Source: an uncultured Campylobacter sp. | GTDB taxonomy: Bacteria; Campylobacterota; Campylobacteria; Campylobacterales; Campylobacteraceae | Length of the DNA: 32,781 nucleotides | Direction: 5' to 3' | NCBI RefSeq assembly: GCF_937973075.1 | Contig: NZ_CALBWL010000015.1 | Location: forward strand, 1-32,781 | Shown: positions 25,368-32,781 of the stretch, one piece after another | How positions within the stretch are numbered: position 1 is the first letter of the stretch | Layout: the number at the start of each line of letters is the position of its first letter | Position numbers and translations under genes: made by a program | The notes under the pieces: generated by a model | Told to the model about the DNA's origin: nothing | Seen by the model: only the letters and a program-made list of their open reading frames with translations | The model's database searches: none

Positions 25368-25718
25368 GTGAGCGCTAAAACCGCACCAAAAAAAACGATC
25401 AACAGCAAAGATGAAATTTTAAAATTTTTATCGTCGCAGAAAAAGAGGCTTTTTGCGGTTGGCATTACCGAGCTAGGGCTTTTCGGCAGCTACGCCAAGG
25501 GTAGCGCCGACGCGTTTTCAGACATCGACATCGCGATCGAAACCGACGGGGCAAAAATGGTAAAAAATCTAGGAAACCCCTTTTCGGCGCTGGTTTTTTT
25601 AGACGATTTTAAAAAAAAGCTCTCCGGTAAATTTAATGCAAATGTCGATCTGTGCGATACTACCTCTTTAAGTCGCGAAGAAAAAGCAAAGCTTTTGCAA
25701 GGAGCGATTTATGTTTGA
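25368..25718 (+). CDS. mntA: MntA-like nucleotidyltransferase antitoxin (type VII TA)
   Basis: The 116-residue minimal nucleotidyltransferase carries GSYAKGSADAFSDIDI (40-55) with the metal-binding Asp52 and Asp54, and a third acidic residue at Asp94 (NANVDLCD). MntA antitoxins transfer AMP from ATP to a tyrosine of the HepT toxin and silence its RNase activity. The start is a GTG at 25368, one base after the nfeD stop, and the end overlaps hepT by 8 bases, so the pair is coupled. An AATTTTAAAATT palindrome at 25415-25426 lies in the coding sequence, the only one of those I found inside a gene. The glycine-serine motif is GSYAKG rather than GSxARG. Confidence 0.9.
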   Translation: MSAKTAPKKTINSKDEILKFLSSQKKRLFAVGITELGLFGSYAKGSADAFSDIDIAIETDGAKMVKNLGNPFSALVFLDDFKKKLSGKFNANVDLCDTTSLSREEKAKLLQGAIYV

Positions 25719-26085
25719 AAAATCAAGCGTAGAGCGATTAAAAAAGATATCTGATAAAATTTCATCCATCCTAAATAAATGCGAGGGCGGCGTAGCACAG
25801 GCACTTGCAGATGAGGACGTTTTGCAGCCCGCGATAATGATGCAGTTCATAAATATCCACGCCCTGCTAAAGGGGCTGCAAGAAAGCAACGATTTACAGG
25901 CTTTGGCGATCTTTAGCAAAGATGAAATAAGAGCTATCAACGCCACCAGAAATATCGCTTCTCACGAATACGAACGGCTAAATTTTGAGCTGATAGAGAT
26001 AGCTATCAAGGACTATCTGCCGACGCTAAATCAAAAAATCACCAGCGCACTAAAGCCGTATCGCAAAGGCAAATCGGAAGGATAA
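25711..26085 (+). CDS. hepT: HepT-like HEPN toxin (type VII TA)
   Basis: The 124-residue all-helical HEPN (DUF86-type) protein contains RNIASHEY, with Arg80, His85 and Tyr87. This is exactly the RX4HXY pattern of HepT toxins, where Arg and His form the RNase site and Tyr is the residue AMPylated by MntA. HepT dimers cleave RNA (reported targets include tRNA). The ATG at 25711 has AAGGAG six bases upstream, inside mntA. The stop TAA is two bases before the TTG of mqnC, so toxin and menaquinone gene share a transcript. Motif and pairing make the assignment strong; toxicity is inferred. Confidence 0.92.
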   Translation: MFEKSSVERLKKISDKISSILNKCEGGVAQALADEDVLQPAIMMQFINIHALLKGLQESNDLQALAIFSKDEIRAINATRNIASHEYERLNFELIEIAIKDYLPTLNQKITSALKPYRKGKSEG

Positions 26086-26087
26086 AT

Positions 26088-27137
26088 TTGAAAAGACTAA
26101 GTATAGACGAAGCTCTAAATTTAATAGAACACGCCGATCTGAACGAGCTTGGGCGCGCGGCGTTTGCGCGCAAGCGCGAGCTGCACCCGGATCGCGTCAC
26201 GACCTTCATCATCGATCGAAACATAAACTACACCAACGCGTGCATGGTGGATTGCAAATTTTGCGTATTTTACCGCCACGCAAGCGACGCGGATGCCTAT
26301 GTGCTGAGCTTTGAACAGATTAGCGAAAAGATCGAGGAGCTCATCGCCGTGGGCGGCACGCAAATTTTATTTCAAGGCGGCGTCCATCCGAAGCTAAAAA
26401 TCGAATGGTACGAGGATCTGGTGGAGTTCATCCGCAAAAATTATCCGAGCATCACAATCCACGGCTTCTCGGCGATCGAGATCGATTATATCGCGCGCCT
26501 TAGCGGCATTAGCACGCTCGAAGTACTTCGCAGGCTGCAAGCCAAGGGGCTCTACTCGATGCCCGGAGCCGGAGCCGAAATTTTAAGCGACCGCGTGCGA
26601 GAGCTAGTAGCGCCGCGCAAAAGCGATAGCGCCACGTGGCTTAGAGTGCACGAGGAGGCGCACGGCATCGGTATGAAAACGACCGCCACGATGATGTTCG
26701 GTACGCTGGAAAGCACGCGCGAGATCGTAGAACACTGGGATAAAATCCGCGAGCTGCAAGACCGCACGGGCGGCTTTCGAGCGTTCATTTTATGGAGCTT
26801 TCAGGGGCAAAACACCCGCCTTTTGCGCGAGCATCCAGAGATCAAAAAACAAAGCCCGAACCGCTACCTGCGCCTGCTCGCCGTCTCGCGGCTATTTTTG
26901 GATAATTTCAAAAACATCCAAAGCAGCTGGGTCACGCAGGGCAGCTACATCGGGCAGCTGGCGCTGAAATTCGGCGCGAACGATCTTGGAAGCACGATGA
27001 TGGAGGAAAACGTCGTAAAGGCCGCGGGCGCGAGCTTTCGGATGAGCAAGGACGAGATGATAGCGCTGATCCGCGATGTAGGCGAAATACCCGCCAAGCG
27101 CAACACCAACTACGATATTTTGGAGACGTACGCTTAG
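26088..27137 (+). CDS. mqnC: Dehypoxanthine futalosine cyclase (radical SAM)
   Basis: MqnC makes cyclic dehypoxanthinyl futalosine, a step of the futalosine route to menaquinone used by Campylobacter and Helicobacter. The 349-residue product has the radical SAM cluster motif CMVDCKFC (Cys52, Cys56, Cys59), TQILFQGGVHPKLKIEWY, SMPGAGAEILSDRVR and TTATMMFGTLE, all typical of MqnC. The N-terminus (HPDRVTTFIIDRNINYTN) also fits. The start is a TTG at 26088, with AAGGA five to six bases upstream and two bases from the hepT stop. I see no other mqn gene here. Confidence 0.96.
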   Translation: MKRLSIDEALNLIEHADLNELGRAAFARKRELHPDRVTTFIIDRNINYTNACMVDCKFCVFYRHASDADAYVLSFEQISEKIEELIAVGGTQILFQGGVHPKLKIEWYEDLVEFIRKNYPSITIHGFSAIEIDYIARLSGISTLEVLRRLQAKGLYSMPGAGAEILSDRVRELVAPRKSDSATWLRVHEEAHGIGMKTTATMMFGTLESTREIVEHWDKIRELQDRTGGFRAFILWSFQGQNTRLLREHPEIKKQSPNRYLRLLAVSRLFLDNFKNIQSSWVTQGSYIGQLALKFGANDLGSTMMEENVVKAAGASFRMSKDEMIALIRDVGEIPAKRNTNYDILETYA

Positions 27138-27834
27138 GCGCGGGTTTTGCGTGTTTGCGGCAGAAATTTATGCGCTTACGGCTAGAATTTAGCGGCAAAT
27201 TTGCCTTAAAACAGATAGCGAATTCGCGATCTCGAGCGTGGAATTTTGCCGCGAGATTTAAAATTTTGATAATAGGATGGGCTTAAATTTACGGGCGCGA
27301 AAGGAATTTGCGCGGTAAAATTTCATTTCGCTGCAGAATTTCGCCTTAGAATTTTTCGGACGCGAAATTCTACGCTGCGAGATCAATGCGGCGTAGACGG
27401 CGCGCAGAAGGCATTTTGTGAAGGCGCTTGCCGCGTTTGCGGCGACAAAACATACTGTGGCGATTCGATACGCCGCAGAGCTGCGTGTTTGGCAACGGCA
27501 ATGCGCCCCGTTTAGGCGCGGATATTTCGTTTTGTGCCGCAAATGCGCTGTGACAATTTCGCCTCGTAGCTAGAATGCGTTGCGGCGGCGCGCCGTTTGG
27601 GGCGCTGAAATTTTACAAAAATGCAGCGCGATTAAATTTTAAAGCAGGATGGGCAAAACTACCCTAGCGCGAAATTTTAGAAGCGAGTTTGAAGAAAATT
27701 TTGAAAACTTGTTTTAGCGAAATTTTGAAAGTGAGCCCCGTGCAAATTTTAAAAGCAATGCGCTTGGCTACGTCAAAATTTTAAAACCGCGCCTACAAGA
27801 GCGATAAAATTTAAAAATTTTATAAAGGAAAACG
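27138..27834. other. Spacer between mqnC and the M16 gene, AATT-rich
   Basis: 697 bp without a supported gene. AATT-centred units (GAATTT, AAATTTAT, TAAAATTT) recur with 12-25 bp steps, most densely at 27170-27390. AGGATGGGC occurs at about 27274 and 27646. The small minus ORF at 27258-27542 has no recognisable domain. The last 60 bases are AT-rich and probably hold the promoter of the next gene. Confidence 0.5.
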
Positions 27835-29094
27835 ATGGAAAAAAAAGAGATTTCACTCAACACTAAAGACGGCAAAAGCGCTAAAATCGACTTTTTGTAT
27901 CAGTTCGACGATTCGCTGCCGGTGGCGAGCTTCAAGCTAATTTTTAAAGCAAGCGGCGCGGTGAGCGAGAAGACCCTGGGCCTTGCGCGCATCTGCGCGG
28001 GCGTTTTGGGCGAGGGCTCAAAGACGCTGGGAGTGAGCGAATTTCACCGCAAGCTCGATATCTGCGCGGTCGAGATCGGCGCCGCGAGCAATTTTGAAAC
28101 CTTCGGCATCCAGCTAAACTGCCTAAAAGAGCACTTTGATTTCGGTCTAGATATGCTGCGAGAGCTGCTTAGAGAGCCCAATCTAACGCCCTCGGTGCTG
28201 GAAAAACTAAAAATGCAAACCATAGGCGAGCTCGCCGTGCTAAAAAGCGAGTTTGATTACATCGCGACGTGCAACCTAAAAGCGCTTCTGTATCCGCGCA
28301 CGAGGCTTGCGCGGCCGCTCATAGGCGACGAGGCGAGCGTAGAGCGGATCACGATGAAGGACGTGCGGGAGTTTTTCGCCTCGCTGAATTTAGAGAATTT
28401 ATACGTCGTTTTGTGCGGCGACGTAAGCGATAAAAACCCGAAAATCGCAGAAATTCTAAGCCTCTTTTCAAGCGGCAAAAAGCGCGAGCTACCGTTTTAC
28501 GCGCCGAGCGATGCGAAAAAGATAAAGATCCAAAAGGAGCAGACGCAGCAGGCCTATATCTACTTCGGCGCGCCATTTACGCTGCCAAAGGAGCAAGAGT
28601 TCATCGCAAACACCGCACTTTTCGTGCTCGGAAGCAGCGGTTTCGGCAGCAGGCTGATGGAGCGCATCCGCGTCAAGCACGGCCTTGCGTACTCGGTCTA
28701 TGCGCGCGGTGATTTCGAGCTTAGCCGCCGCGAGTTTTGGGGCTATCTGCAGACCAAAAACGAAAATTTACAAAACGCCGCCGCGCTCGTAAAAGAGGAG
28801 ATCGCAAAATTTATCGCATCCGGCGTGAGCGAAGCGGAGCTGAAAAGCGCTAAAAAATTCCTAATCGGAAGCGCCGTGCTGCAAAAAGAGACGATGTTTA
28901 AGCGCGCGGCGATCGCACAGAGCGAGTATTACAAGGGCTACGCATTCGGCGAGTTCGAGCGAAATTTAAAGCGCATCGAGACGCTAAAACTCGGGGCGCT
29001 CAACGATTTCATCAAGTCGCACGACGAGATCATGAACCTAAGCTTTTCCGTCATTTGCGACGAGGCCGCCGCAAAAAAGGGGCTTAAAATTTAG
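27835..29094 (+). CDS. M16-family peptidase homologue lacking the HXXEH zinc motif
   Basis: The 419-residue protein has the two-half layout of M16B pitrilysin-like proteins. The conserved C-terminal-half segment GFGSRLMERIRVKHGLAYSVYA includes the substrate-binding Arg/Tyr pair. Where active enzymes have HXXEH after the first strand, this sequence reads GLARICAGVLGEGSKTLG, without histidines or the glutamate. It should therefore be a non-catalytic subunit or a binding protein, as in the inactive partner of heterodimeric M16 peptidases. ATG at 27835 with AAAGGAAAACG upstream. Homologues annotated as zinc proteases occur in C. jejuni near msbA, as I recall. No catalytic M16 partner is in the window. 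Confidence 0.85.
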   Translation: MEKKEISLNTKDGKSAKIDFLYQFDDSLPVASFKLIFKASGAVSEKTLGLARICAGVLGEGSKTLGVSEFHRKLDICAVEIGAASNFETFGIQLNCLKEHFDFGLDMLRELLREPNLTPSVLEKLKMQTIGELAVLKSEFDYIATCNLKALLYPRTRLARPLIGDEASVERITMKDVREFFASLNLENLYVVLCGDVSDKNPKIAEILSLFSSGKKRELPFYAPSDAKKIKIQKEQTQQAYIYFGAPFTLPKEQEFIANTALFVLGSSGFGSRLMERIRVKHGLAYSVYARGDFELSRREFWGYLQTKNENLQNAAALVKEEIAKFIASGVSEAELKSAKKFLIGSAVLQKETMFKRAAIAQSEYYKGYAFGEFERNLKRIETLKLGALNDFIKSHDEIMNLSFSVICDEAAAKKGLKI

Positions 29095-29722
29095 TCCGTC
29101 GCGGCACAGCGAGTGCATACCTGCGACCGGCCTAAAATTTGGGTAAATTTTAAAATTTGTAAAGCGGCGCAGATGGCGCTAAATTTTACTTTTTCACTCC
29201 GTTCGCGGACGGCTTGTGCGTTTAAAATTTAAAACTACGGTCGCGCTAAAACTTGCGGGGCTTTGCAAGAAACGGCTAAATTTGCGAGTCTTATAAGAGC
29301 GGCTAAATTTAAAGGTGCCGTGCACGGCTCGGTAAAATTTCAGCGCACAAAATCAAAGCTCGATTTCGCACGCCGTTTGCAAGCCGCGCCGTGAAATTTA
29401 AAAGATGATGCGCGCATGCATCTCTTTCGGATCGTACGGTTCGCAAGCCGCGCCGTGAAATTTCAAACGATCGCGCTATGTTTAAAATCCGGTGTGCGCC
29501 GCAAAGACACGGCCGCCAAACAAAACACGCGCAGAGCAGGTAAAATTTACAGGCACAGTCGGCGAGCAAATTTGCCGCAATGGGCGAAATTTAGGCCAAA
29601 TTTAGGCAAGCGTTCGATGCGGCGCATAGAATTTCGATCAAATTTAGGCGGACGATTTCGCTTCGACACGTAAAATTTCGTAGCGCAAGGGCTTAGCGCC
29701 TATCAAATTTAAAGGATGAAAA
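29095..29722. other. Spacer between the M16 gene and recG
   Basis: 628 bp with no supported gene; ORFs at 29309-29569 (minus) and 29416-29673 (plus) lack domains. It includes an AATTTTAAAATT palindrome at 29146-29157 and a 21-bp direct repeat at 29379-29399 and 29443-29463. GGCTAAATTT units recur around 29270-29310. Confidence 0.5.
29379..29463. repeat. 21-bp perfect direct repeat, 64 bp apart
   Basis: Bases 29379-29399 and 29443-29463 are identical over 21 positions. The repeat starts GCAAGCCGCGCC and ends GTGAAATTT. It combines a GC-rich block with the AATT core of the local arrays. Confidence 0.85.
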
Positions 29723-32704
29723 TTGATTTTTGAAGCAAAAGACGCGGTGGCACTGCAAAAAGCGGGCATTACGACGCTTTTGGATCTAGCGCTGCTTCTG
29801 CCCAAAAGCTTCGACGATCTGAGCGTGGGGGACGCGCCGTGCGCGGGCGAGAGCACGGCGGAGGTCGAGTGCCTCTTCCAGCACAGGCGCGGCTCGATGC
29901 TCATCGTCACGGCGTACTGCCTCAGCTGGGAGCGCGAGATCAAAATCGTGATCTTCAACGCCAAAAACTGGCACTTCGGCGCCTTCAAGCGCGGTAAAAA
30001 ATTTTTCATCCACGGCAAATGTGACGAGAACTTCGGCTCGTGGCAGTTCGTAAACCCAAAAATCGTAAGCGAGCCAGGCAGGATCGCGCCCAAATACAAA
30101 GCCGCGCTGAGCGACGCAGCAGCGCAAAAGCTGATCAAAAAATACCTAAGCGCGGACGCGCTTTTAGCCTGCGGGCTGCGCGCGGACGAGGCGGCGGTAC
30201 TGCTCGCGCTACACGAGAGCTCGCCGCGCAGCGTGCGAATGCTAGCCGCGCTAAATAAGCAGCTCAAAGAGGGCGACGCGGAAAATTTCGGCGAGCGCGA
30301 CGACGTTTTAAACAGCGGCAAAATTCCGAGCGGCAGTGAAATTTTAAATGGCGGAATTTTAAGCAGCGACAAAATTTTAAATTGCCACGTAATTTCAGAT
30401 AAGAGCGAAATTCCAAGTTCGCAAAGCTCCGCCGCCAAAATTTTAAAGGGCGGATCGCAAAATGATGAAATTTTTAAGGGCAAAATTTCAATCCATCCGC
30501 AAAATGGCGGAGTTCTTGCTTGCAAAGCAAGGCGCGGCGCGGCGAATGAAATTTTAAGCGGCGAAATTCCAAAGGGTGCGGAGACTTCACTCCCCCCAAG
30601 CCTCCGTGACGGCGAGATTACGAGCGATGAAATTTTAGACGGCGATCAGTCTTGGATGCGCGGCGCGGAGATTTACAATGACGAAAATTTTAGTGCTCAA
30701 GGCGACGAGGATTTTCTTGCCGCATACGGCGCGAAGGCGCGCGGAGATGAAATTCCAAACGACCTCAAAGCCGACAATAATACAGCTGCAAGCGGCGATA
30801 AAATTTCAAACGACCTAGTATCCGGTACCCAAGCAGTAGTACGACCAGCAGACGCTCAAGCCGCAACCGCACAACCCATGTTAGAGCATGCCGTAACCGC
30901 GCAGTCTATAGCCGAGCAAGCCACACAACAAAATTTAAGCGCTCAAGACGTAGATACGCAATCCACAGCGATTCAAACTTCAGACGTTCGAACTGCAGAT
31001 TTGCAACCCGTAGCCGCCCAAACTCAAAACGCAGGTGCGCAACCCGCAGCGATTCAAACTTTAAGCCAAGCAGAGAGCGCGCAAGCCGCGACTACTCAAA
31101 CTTTGAGCACGCAAGCTACGGGCGCGCAGCCTGCCTGCGATCAAACCGAAAATGTTCAGACTGTAGTAGCCGTGCAGACCGCAACCACAAAGCCTATGAT
31201 CGCTCGGACCGCAAGCGCCGCCGAGGCTGTTCAAGACGCGTTCGCCGCACCGATGAGCGCTTTACACGATTGCGCCGCGCAACCTACGCATTATCAAACC
31301 AAAACTATCCAGACCGCAGTCGCCCAAGCTACAACCGCCATACCTACAATCGCTCAAATTGCAAGCGACGCTGAAACTGTCCATGCCGCCGAGACCGTTA
31401 GAGCCGCAGCCGTCACGCAGATAAGCGGTGCTGCGATTTTACGCACGCTGAAATTTGTCGAAATTCTAAACTACCTGCAAAAGCTAAGCGCGAAAAAAAC
31501 GAGTTTCCCGGCGCAAATTTACCCGCAGCGCGACATTTCAGACTGGCTTGCCTCGCTTCCTTTTGAGCCTACGCGCGATCAATTAAGCGCGATAAAGGAC
31601 ATCGCTAGCGATCTGCAAAGCCCTCTGGCGCGCCGCCGCGTCGTCATGGGCGACGTAGGCAGCGGCAAGACGCTCGTGATCCTCGCGAGCGCGGCGATGA
31701 ACTACCCGCGTATCAGCTATCTGATGGCGCCTACGAGTATCTTGGCCGAGCAGATTTACGCCGAGGCGCGCCGTCTACTGCCGCCGCAGATCAAAACCAT
31801 GCTCGTAAAAAGCGGCGATCGCGAGCCGAATTTTGCGGGCGCGCACCTTATCATCGGTACCCACGCCCTGCTCTACCACGAGCTTGCGCCGTCAAATCTC
31901 ATAATGGTCGATGAGCAGCACCGCTTCGGCTCGAATCAGCGCGAAAAGATCGCGCGCCTCACCGAAAACGGCGAGTTTCGCGCGCATTTCATTCAGTTTA
32001 GCGCCACGCCGATACCGCGCACGCTAAGCATGATCCAATCCGAGCTCGTGAGCTTCAGCTTTTTAAAACAGCTGCCGTTTGAAAAGCAGATCAAAACTAA
32101 AATCCTGCAAAACGACGGATTTGCGGGCTTTATGCAGGATCTGCGCCGTGAGCTCGCCGCGGGCAATCAAGCAATCATCGTCTATCCGCTAGTGCAGCAA
32201 AGCGAAAGCTCGGTCTATCAAAGCCTTGAGGAGGCGGCGCCGTTTTGGAAGGCTCAGTTTACGGACGTGATGATTACCCACGGCAGCGACAAGGATAAGG
32301 AGGAGGTTCTGCGCCGCTTTCGCGACGAGGGGCGGCTGCTGATAACCACGACGATCGTCGAAGTGGGCATCTCGCTGCCGCGACTTAGCGTCATTTTAAT
32401 CGTGGGTGCCGAGCGGATGGGGCTTGCGTCGCTTCATCAGCTACGCGGGCGCGTCGGGCGCAAGGGCCAGGCGGGGCGCTGCTACCTCTACACCAAGCTC
32501 AAATCCCCGCCGCAGCGCCTGCGCGAGTTCGCAGCGACGCTGGATGGATTTAAGGTTGCAAATATCGATCTGAAAAACCGCCAGGGAGGCGATCTGCTGG
32601 GCGGCTCGGTGCAGCACGGCGCGATGTTTGCGTGGTATGATTATGAAGAGGATGTGACGGCTGCGGCAAAGCAGCGACTAAAGGACATAGGACGGGGCGC
32701 GTGA
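29723..32704 (+). CDS. recG: RecG branch-migration helicase with a ~385-residue internal insertion
   Basis: RecG remodels stalled forks and Holliday junctions. The 993-residue product has the short N-terminal form with an OB 'wedge' domain (about 45-130). The helicase core follows: Walker A GDVGSGKT at 643-650, DEQHRFG, SATPIPRTLSM, and the C-terminal TTIVEVGISLPR and RMGLASLHQLRGRVGRKG. Campylobacter RecG proteins are about 600 residues by memory, and removing residues about 185-570 leaves 608. The core resumes at ILRTLKFVEILNYLQKL, equivalent to the RLKFEE segment before the helicase domain. The frame is open throughout. The start is a TTG at 29723 with AAAGGA six bases upstream. Helicase assignment is certain; activity with the insert is inferred. 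Confidence 0.95.
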   Translation: MIFEAKDAVALQKAGITTLLDLALLLPKSFDDLSVGDAPCAGESTAEVECLFQHRRGSMLIVTAYCLSWEREIKIVIFNAKNWHFGAFKRGKKFFIHGKCDENFGSWQFVNPKIVSEPGRIAPKYKAALSDAAAQKLIKKYLSADALLACGLRADEAAVLLALHESSPRSVRMLAALNKQLKEGDAENFGERDDVLNSGKIPSGSEILNGGILSSDKILNCHVISDKSEIPSSQSSAAKILKGGSQNDEIFKGKISIHPQNGGVLACKARRGAANEILSGEIPKGAETSLPPSLRDGEITSDEILDGDQSWMRGAEIYNDENFSAQGDEDFLAAYGAKARGDEIPNDLKADNNTAASGDKISNDLVSGTQAVVRPADAQAATAQPMLEHAVTAQSIAEQATQQNLSAQDVDTQSTAIQTSDVRTADLQPVAAQTQNAGAQPAAIQTLSQAESAQAATTQTLSTQATGAQPACDQTENVQTVVAVQTATTKPMIARTASAAEAVQDAFAAPMSALHDCAAQPTHYQTKTIQTAVAQATTAIPTIAQIASDAETVHAAETVRAAAVTQISGAAILRTLKFVEILNYLQKLSAKKTSFPAQIYPQRDISDWLASLPFEPTRDQLSAIKDIASDLQSPLARRRVVMGDVGSGKTLVILASAAMNYPRISYLMAPTSILAEQIYAEARRLLPPQIKTMLVKSGDREPNFAGAHLIIGTHALLYHELAPSNLIMVDEQHRFGSNQREKIARLTENGEFRAHFIQFSATPIPRTLSMIQSELVSFSFLKQLPFEKQIKTKILQNDGFAGFMQDLRRELAAGNQAIIVYPLVQQSESSVYQSLEEAAPFWKAQFTDVMITHGSDKDKEEVLRRFRDEGRLLITTTIVEVGISLPRLSVILIVGAERMGLASLHQLRGRVGRKGQAGRCYLYTKLKSPPQRLREFAATLDGFKVANIDLKNRQGGDLLGGSVQHGAMFAWYDYEEDVTAAAKQRLKDIGRGA
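30275..31432 (+). repeat. Repetitive insertion inside recG
   Basis: The insert has two parts. Residues about 195-365 contain hexapeptide-like repeats KIPSGS, EILNG, GILSSD, KILNCH, VISDKS, EIPSSQ and later EILSG, EIPKG, EILDG, EIPND, KISND; the AATT cores sit at 30322, 30340, 30355, 30373, 30391 and 30409 (steps of 15 or 18). Residues about 370-570 are rich in A, Q, T and V (AQ, QTA and TQ motifs), with CAGCGATTCAAACTT repeated at 30966-30980 and 31047-31061. Both parts should be disordered. Confidence 0.8.
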
Positions 32705-32729
32705 AATTCTACGAGATGCGATAGAATTT
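32704..32729 (+). terminator. Weak hairpin after recG
   Basis: AAATTCTA (32704-32711) and TAGAATTT (32722-32729) can pair as an 8-bp AT-rich stem with a 10-base loop right at the recG stop. No U-tract follows, so a terminator role is doubtful. Confidence 0.25.
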
Positions 32730-32781
32730 AAACGTAATTTTAGCCGCGGCAAAATTTTATGAAGCGAATGCGATTATGAGG

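Noticed and set aside
29644..30525. 293-codon open frame antisense to recG
   Set aside because: It lies over the N-terminal part and insertion of recG, its translation is low-complexity (S, L, P, F-rich) and mirrors the repeats of the sense strand; no domain.
30275..31432. Intein or mobile-element insertion in recG
   Set aside because: No intein splice motifs (Cys/Ser start, HN end), no endonuclease or transposase signature, no inverted termini or target duplication seen.
1..32781. tRNA, rRNA, CRISPR array, insertion sequence or prophage
   Set aside because: I looked for T-loop words, regular repeat-spacer arrays, transposase or integrase motifs and found none. The repeated units have no unique spacers of constant length.

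Overview
The window looks like a chromosomal segment of an epsilonproteobacterium, most likely a Campylobacter of the GC-richer oral group (C. gracilis, showae, rectus or curvus type). The reasons are the gene content and order (murF - hydrolase - small Phd-like protein - ddl - ruvA, then murJ - cysS - msbA, an order I recall from C. jejuni), futalosine-pathway menaquinone synthesis (mqnC), an Mla/iam-type transporter, and strong AAGGAG-type ribosome sites on nearly every gene. Species assignment is inference.

Layout. 1-229: C-terminal end of a UvrD/Rep helicase. 1091-5472, minus strand: upp, a dual-BON lipoprotein, an SDR oxidoreductase, an FMN-binding split-barrel protein and an AlkD-like repair protein, mostly as single genes between long spacers. 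5722-14816, minus strand: an envelope and recombination block reading mlaE - mlaF - mlaD - auxiliary lipoprotein - ruvA - ddl - phd-like - hydrolase - murF. 14897-17711, plus strand: murJ and cysS, diverging from mlaE over an 80-bp promoter region. 18675-20387: msbA. 20714-23760: a lipoprotein and two MFS transporters. 23877-27137: an apparent operon qmcA - nfeD - mntA - hepT - mqnC, with a type VII toxin-antitoxin pair set between housekeeping genes. 27835-29094: an M16 peptidase homologue without its zinc motif. 29723-32704: recG with a very large insertion.

Functionally, murJ (lipid II flippase), murF and ddl (peptidoglycan precursors), msbA (lipid A flippase) and the Mla system (phospholipid transport) form an envelope-biogenesis neighbourhood. 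ruvA, recG, the helicase and the AlkD-like protein handle DNA.

The most unusual feature is the non-coding DNA and its apparent spread into genes. The spacers (nine longer than 300 bp, including one inside the mla operon) are full of short AATT-centred units (TAAAATTTY and similar), in places as a quasi-tandem array with 14- and 17-bp steps (4118-4217). A perfect 12-bp palindrome AATTTTAAAATT occurs at least eleven times, ten of them in spacers. The same kind of sequence appears in frame inside recG, where an insertion of about 385 codons begins with hexapeptide repeats encoded by AATT-centred units at 15/18-bp steps. A smaller insertion in murF (about 108 codons) and the tail of nfeD look similar. 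I see no tRNA, rRNA, CRISPR array, insertion sequence or prophage.
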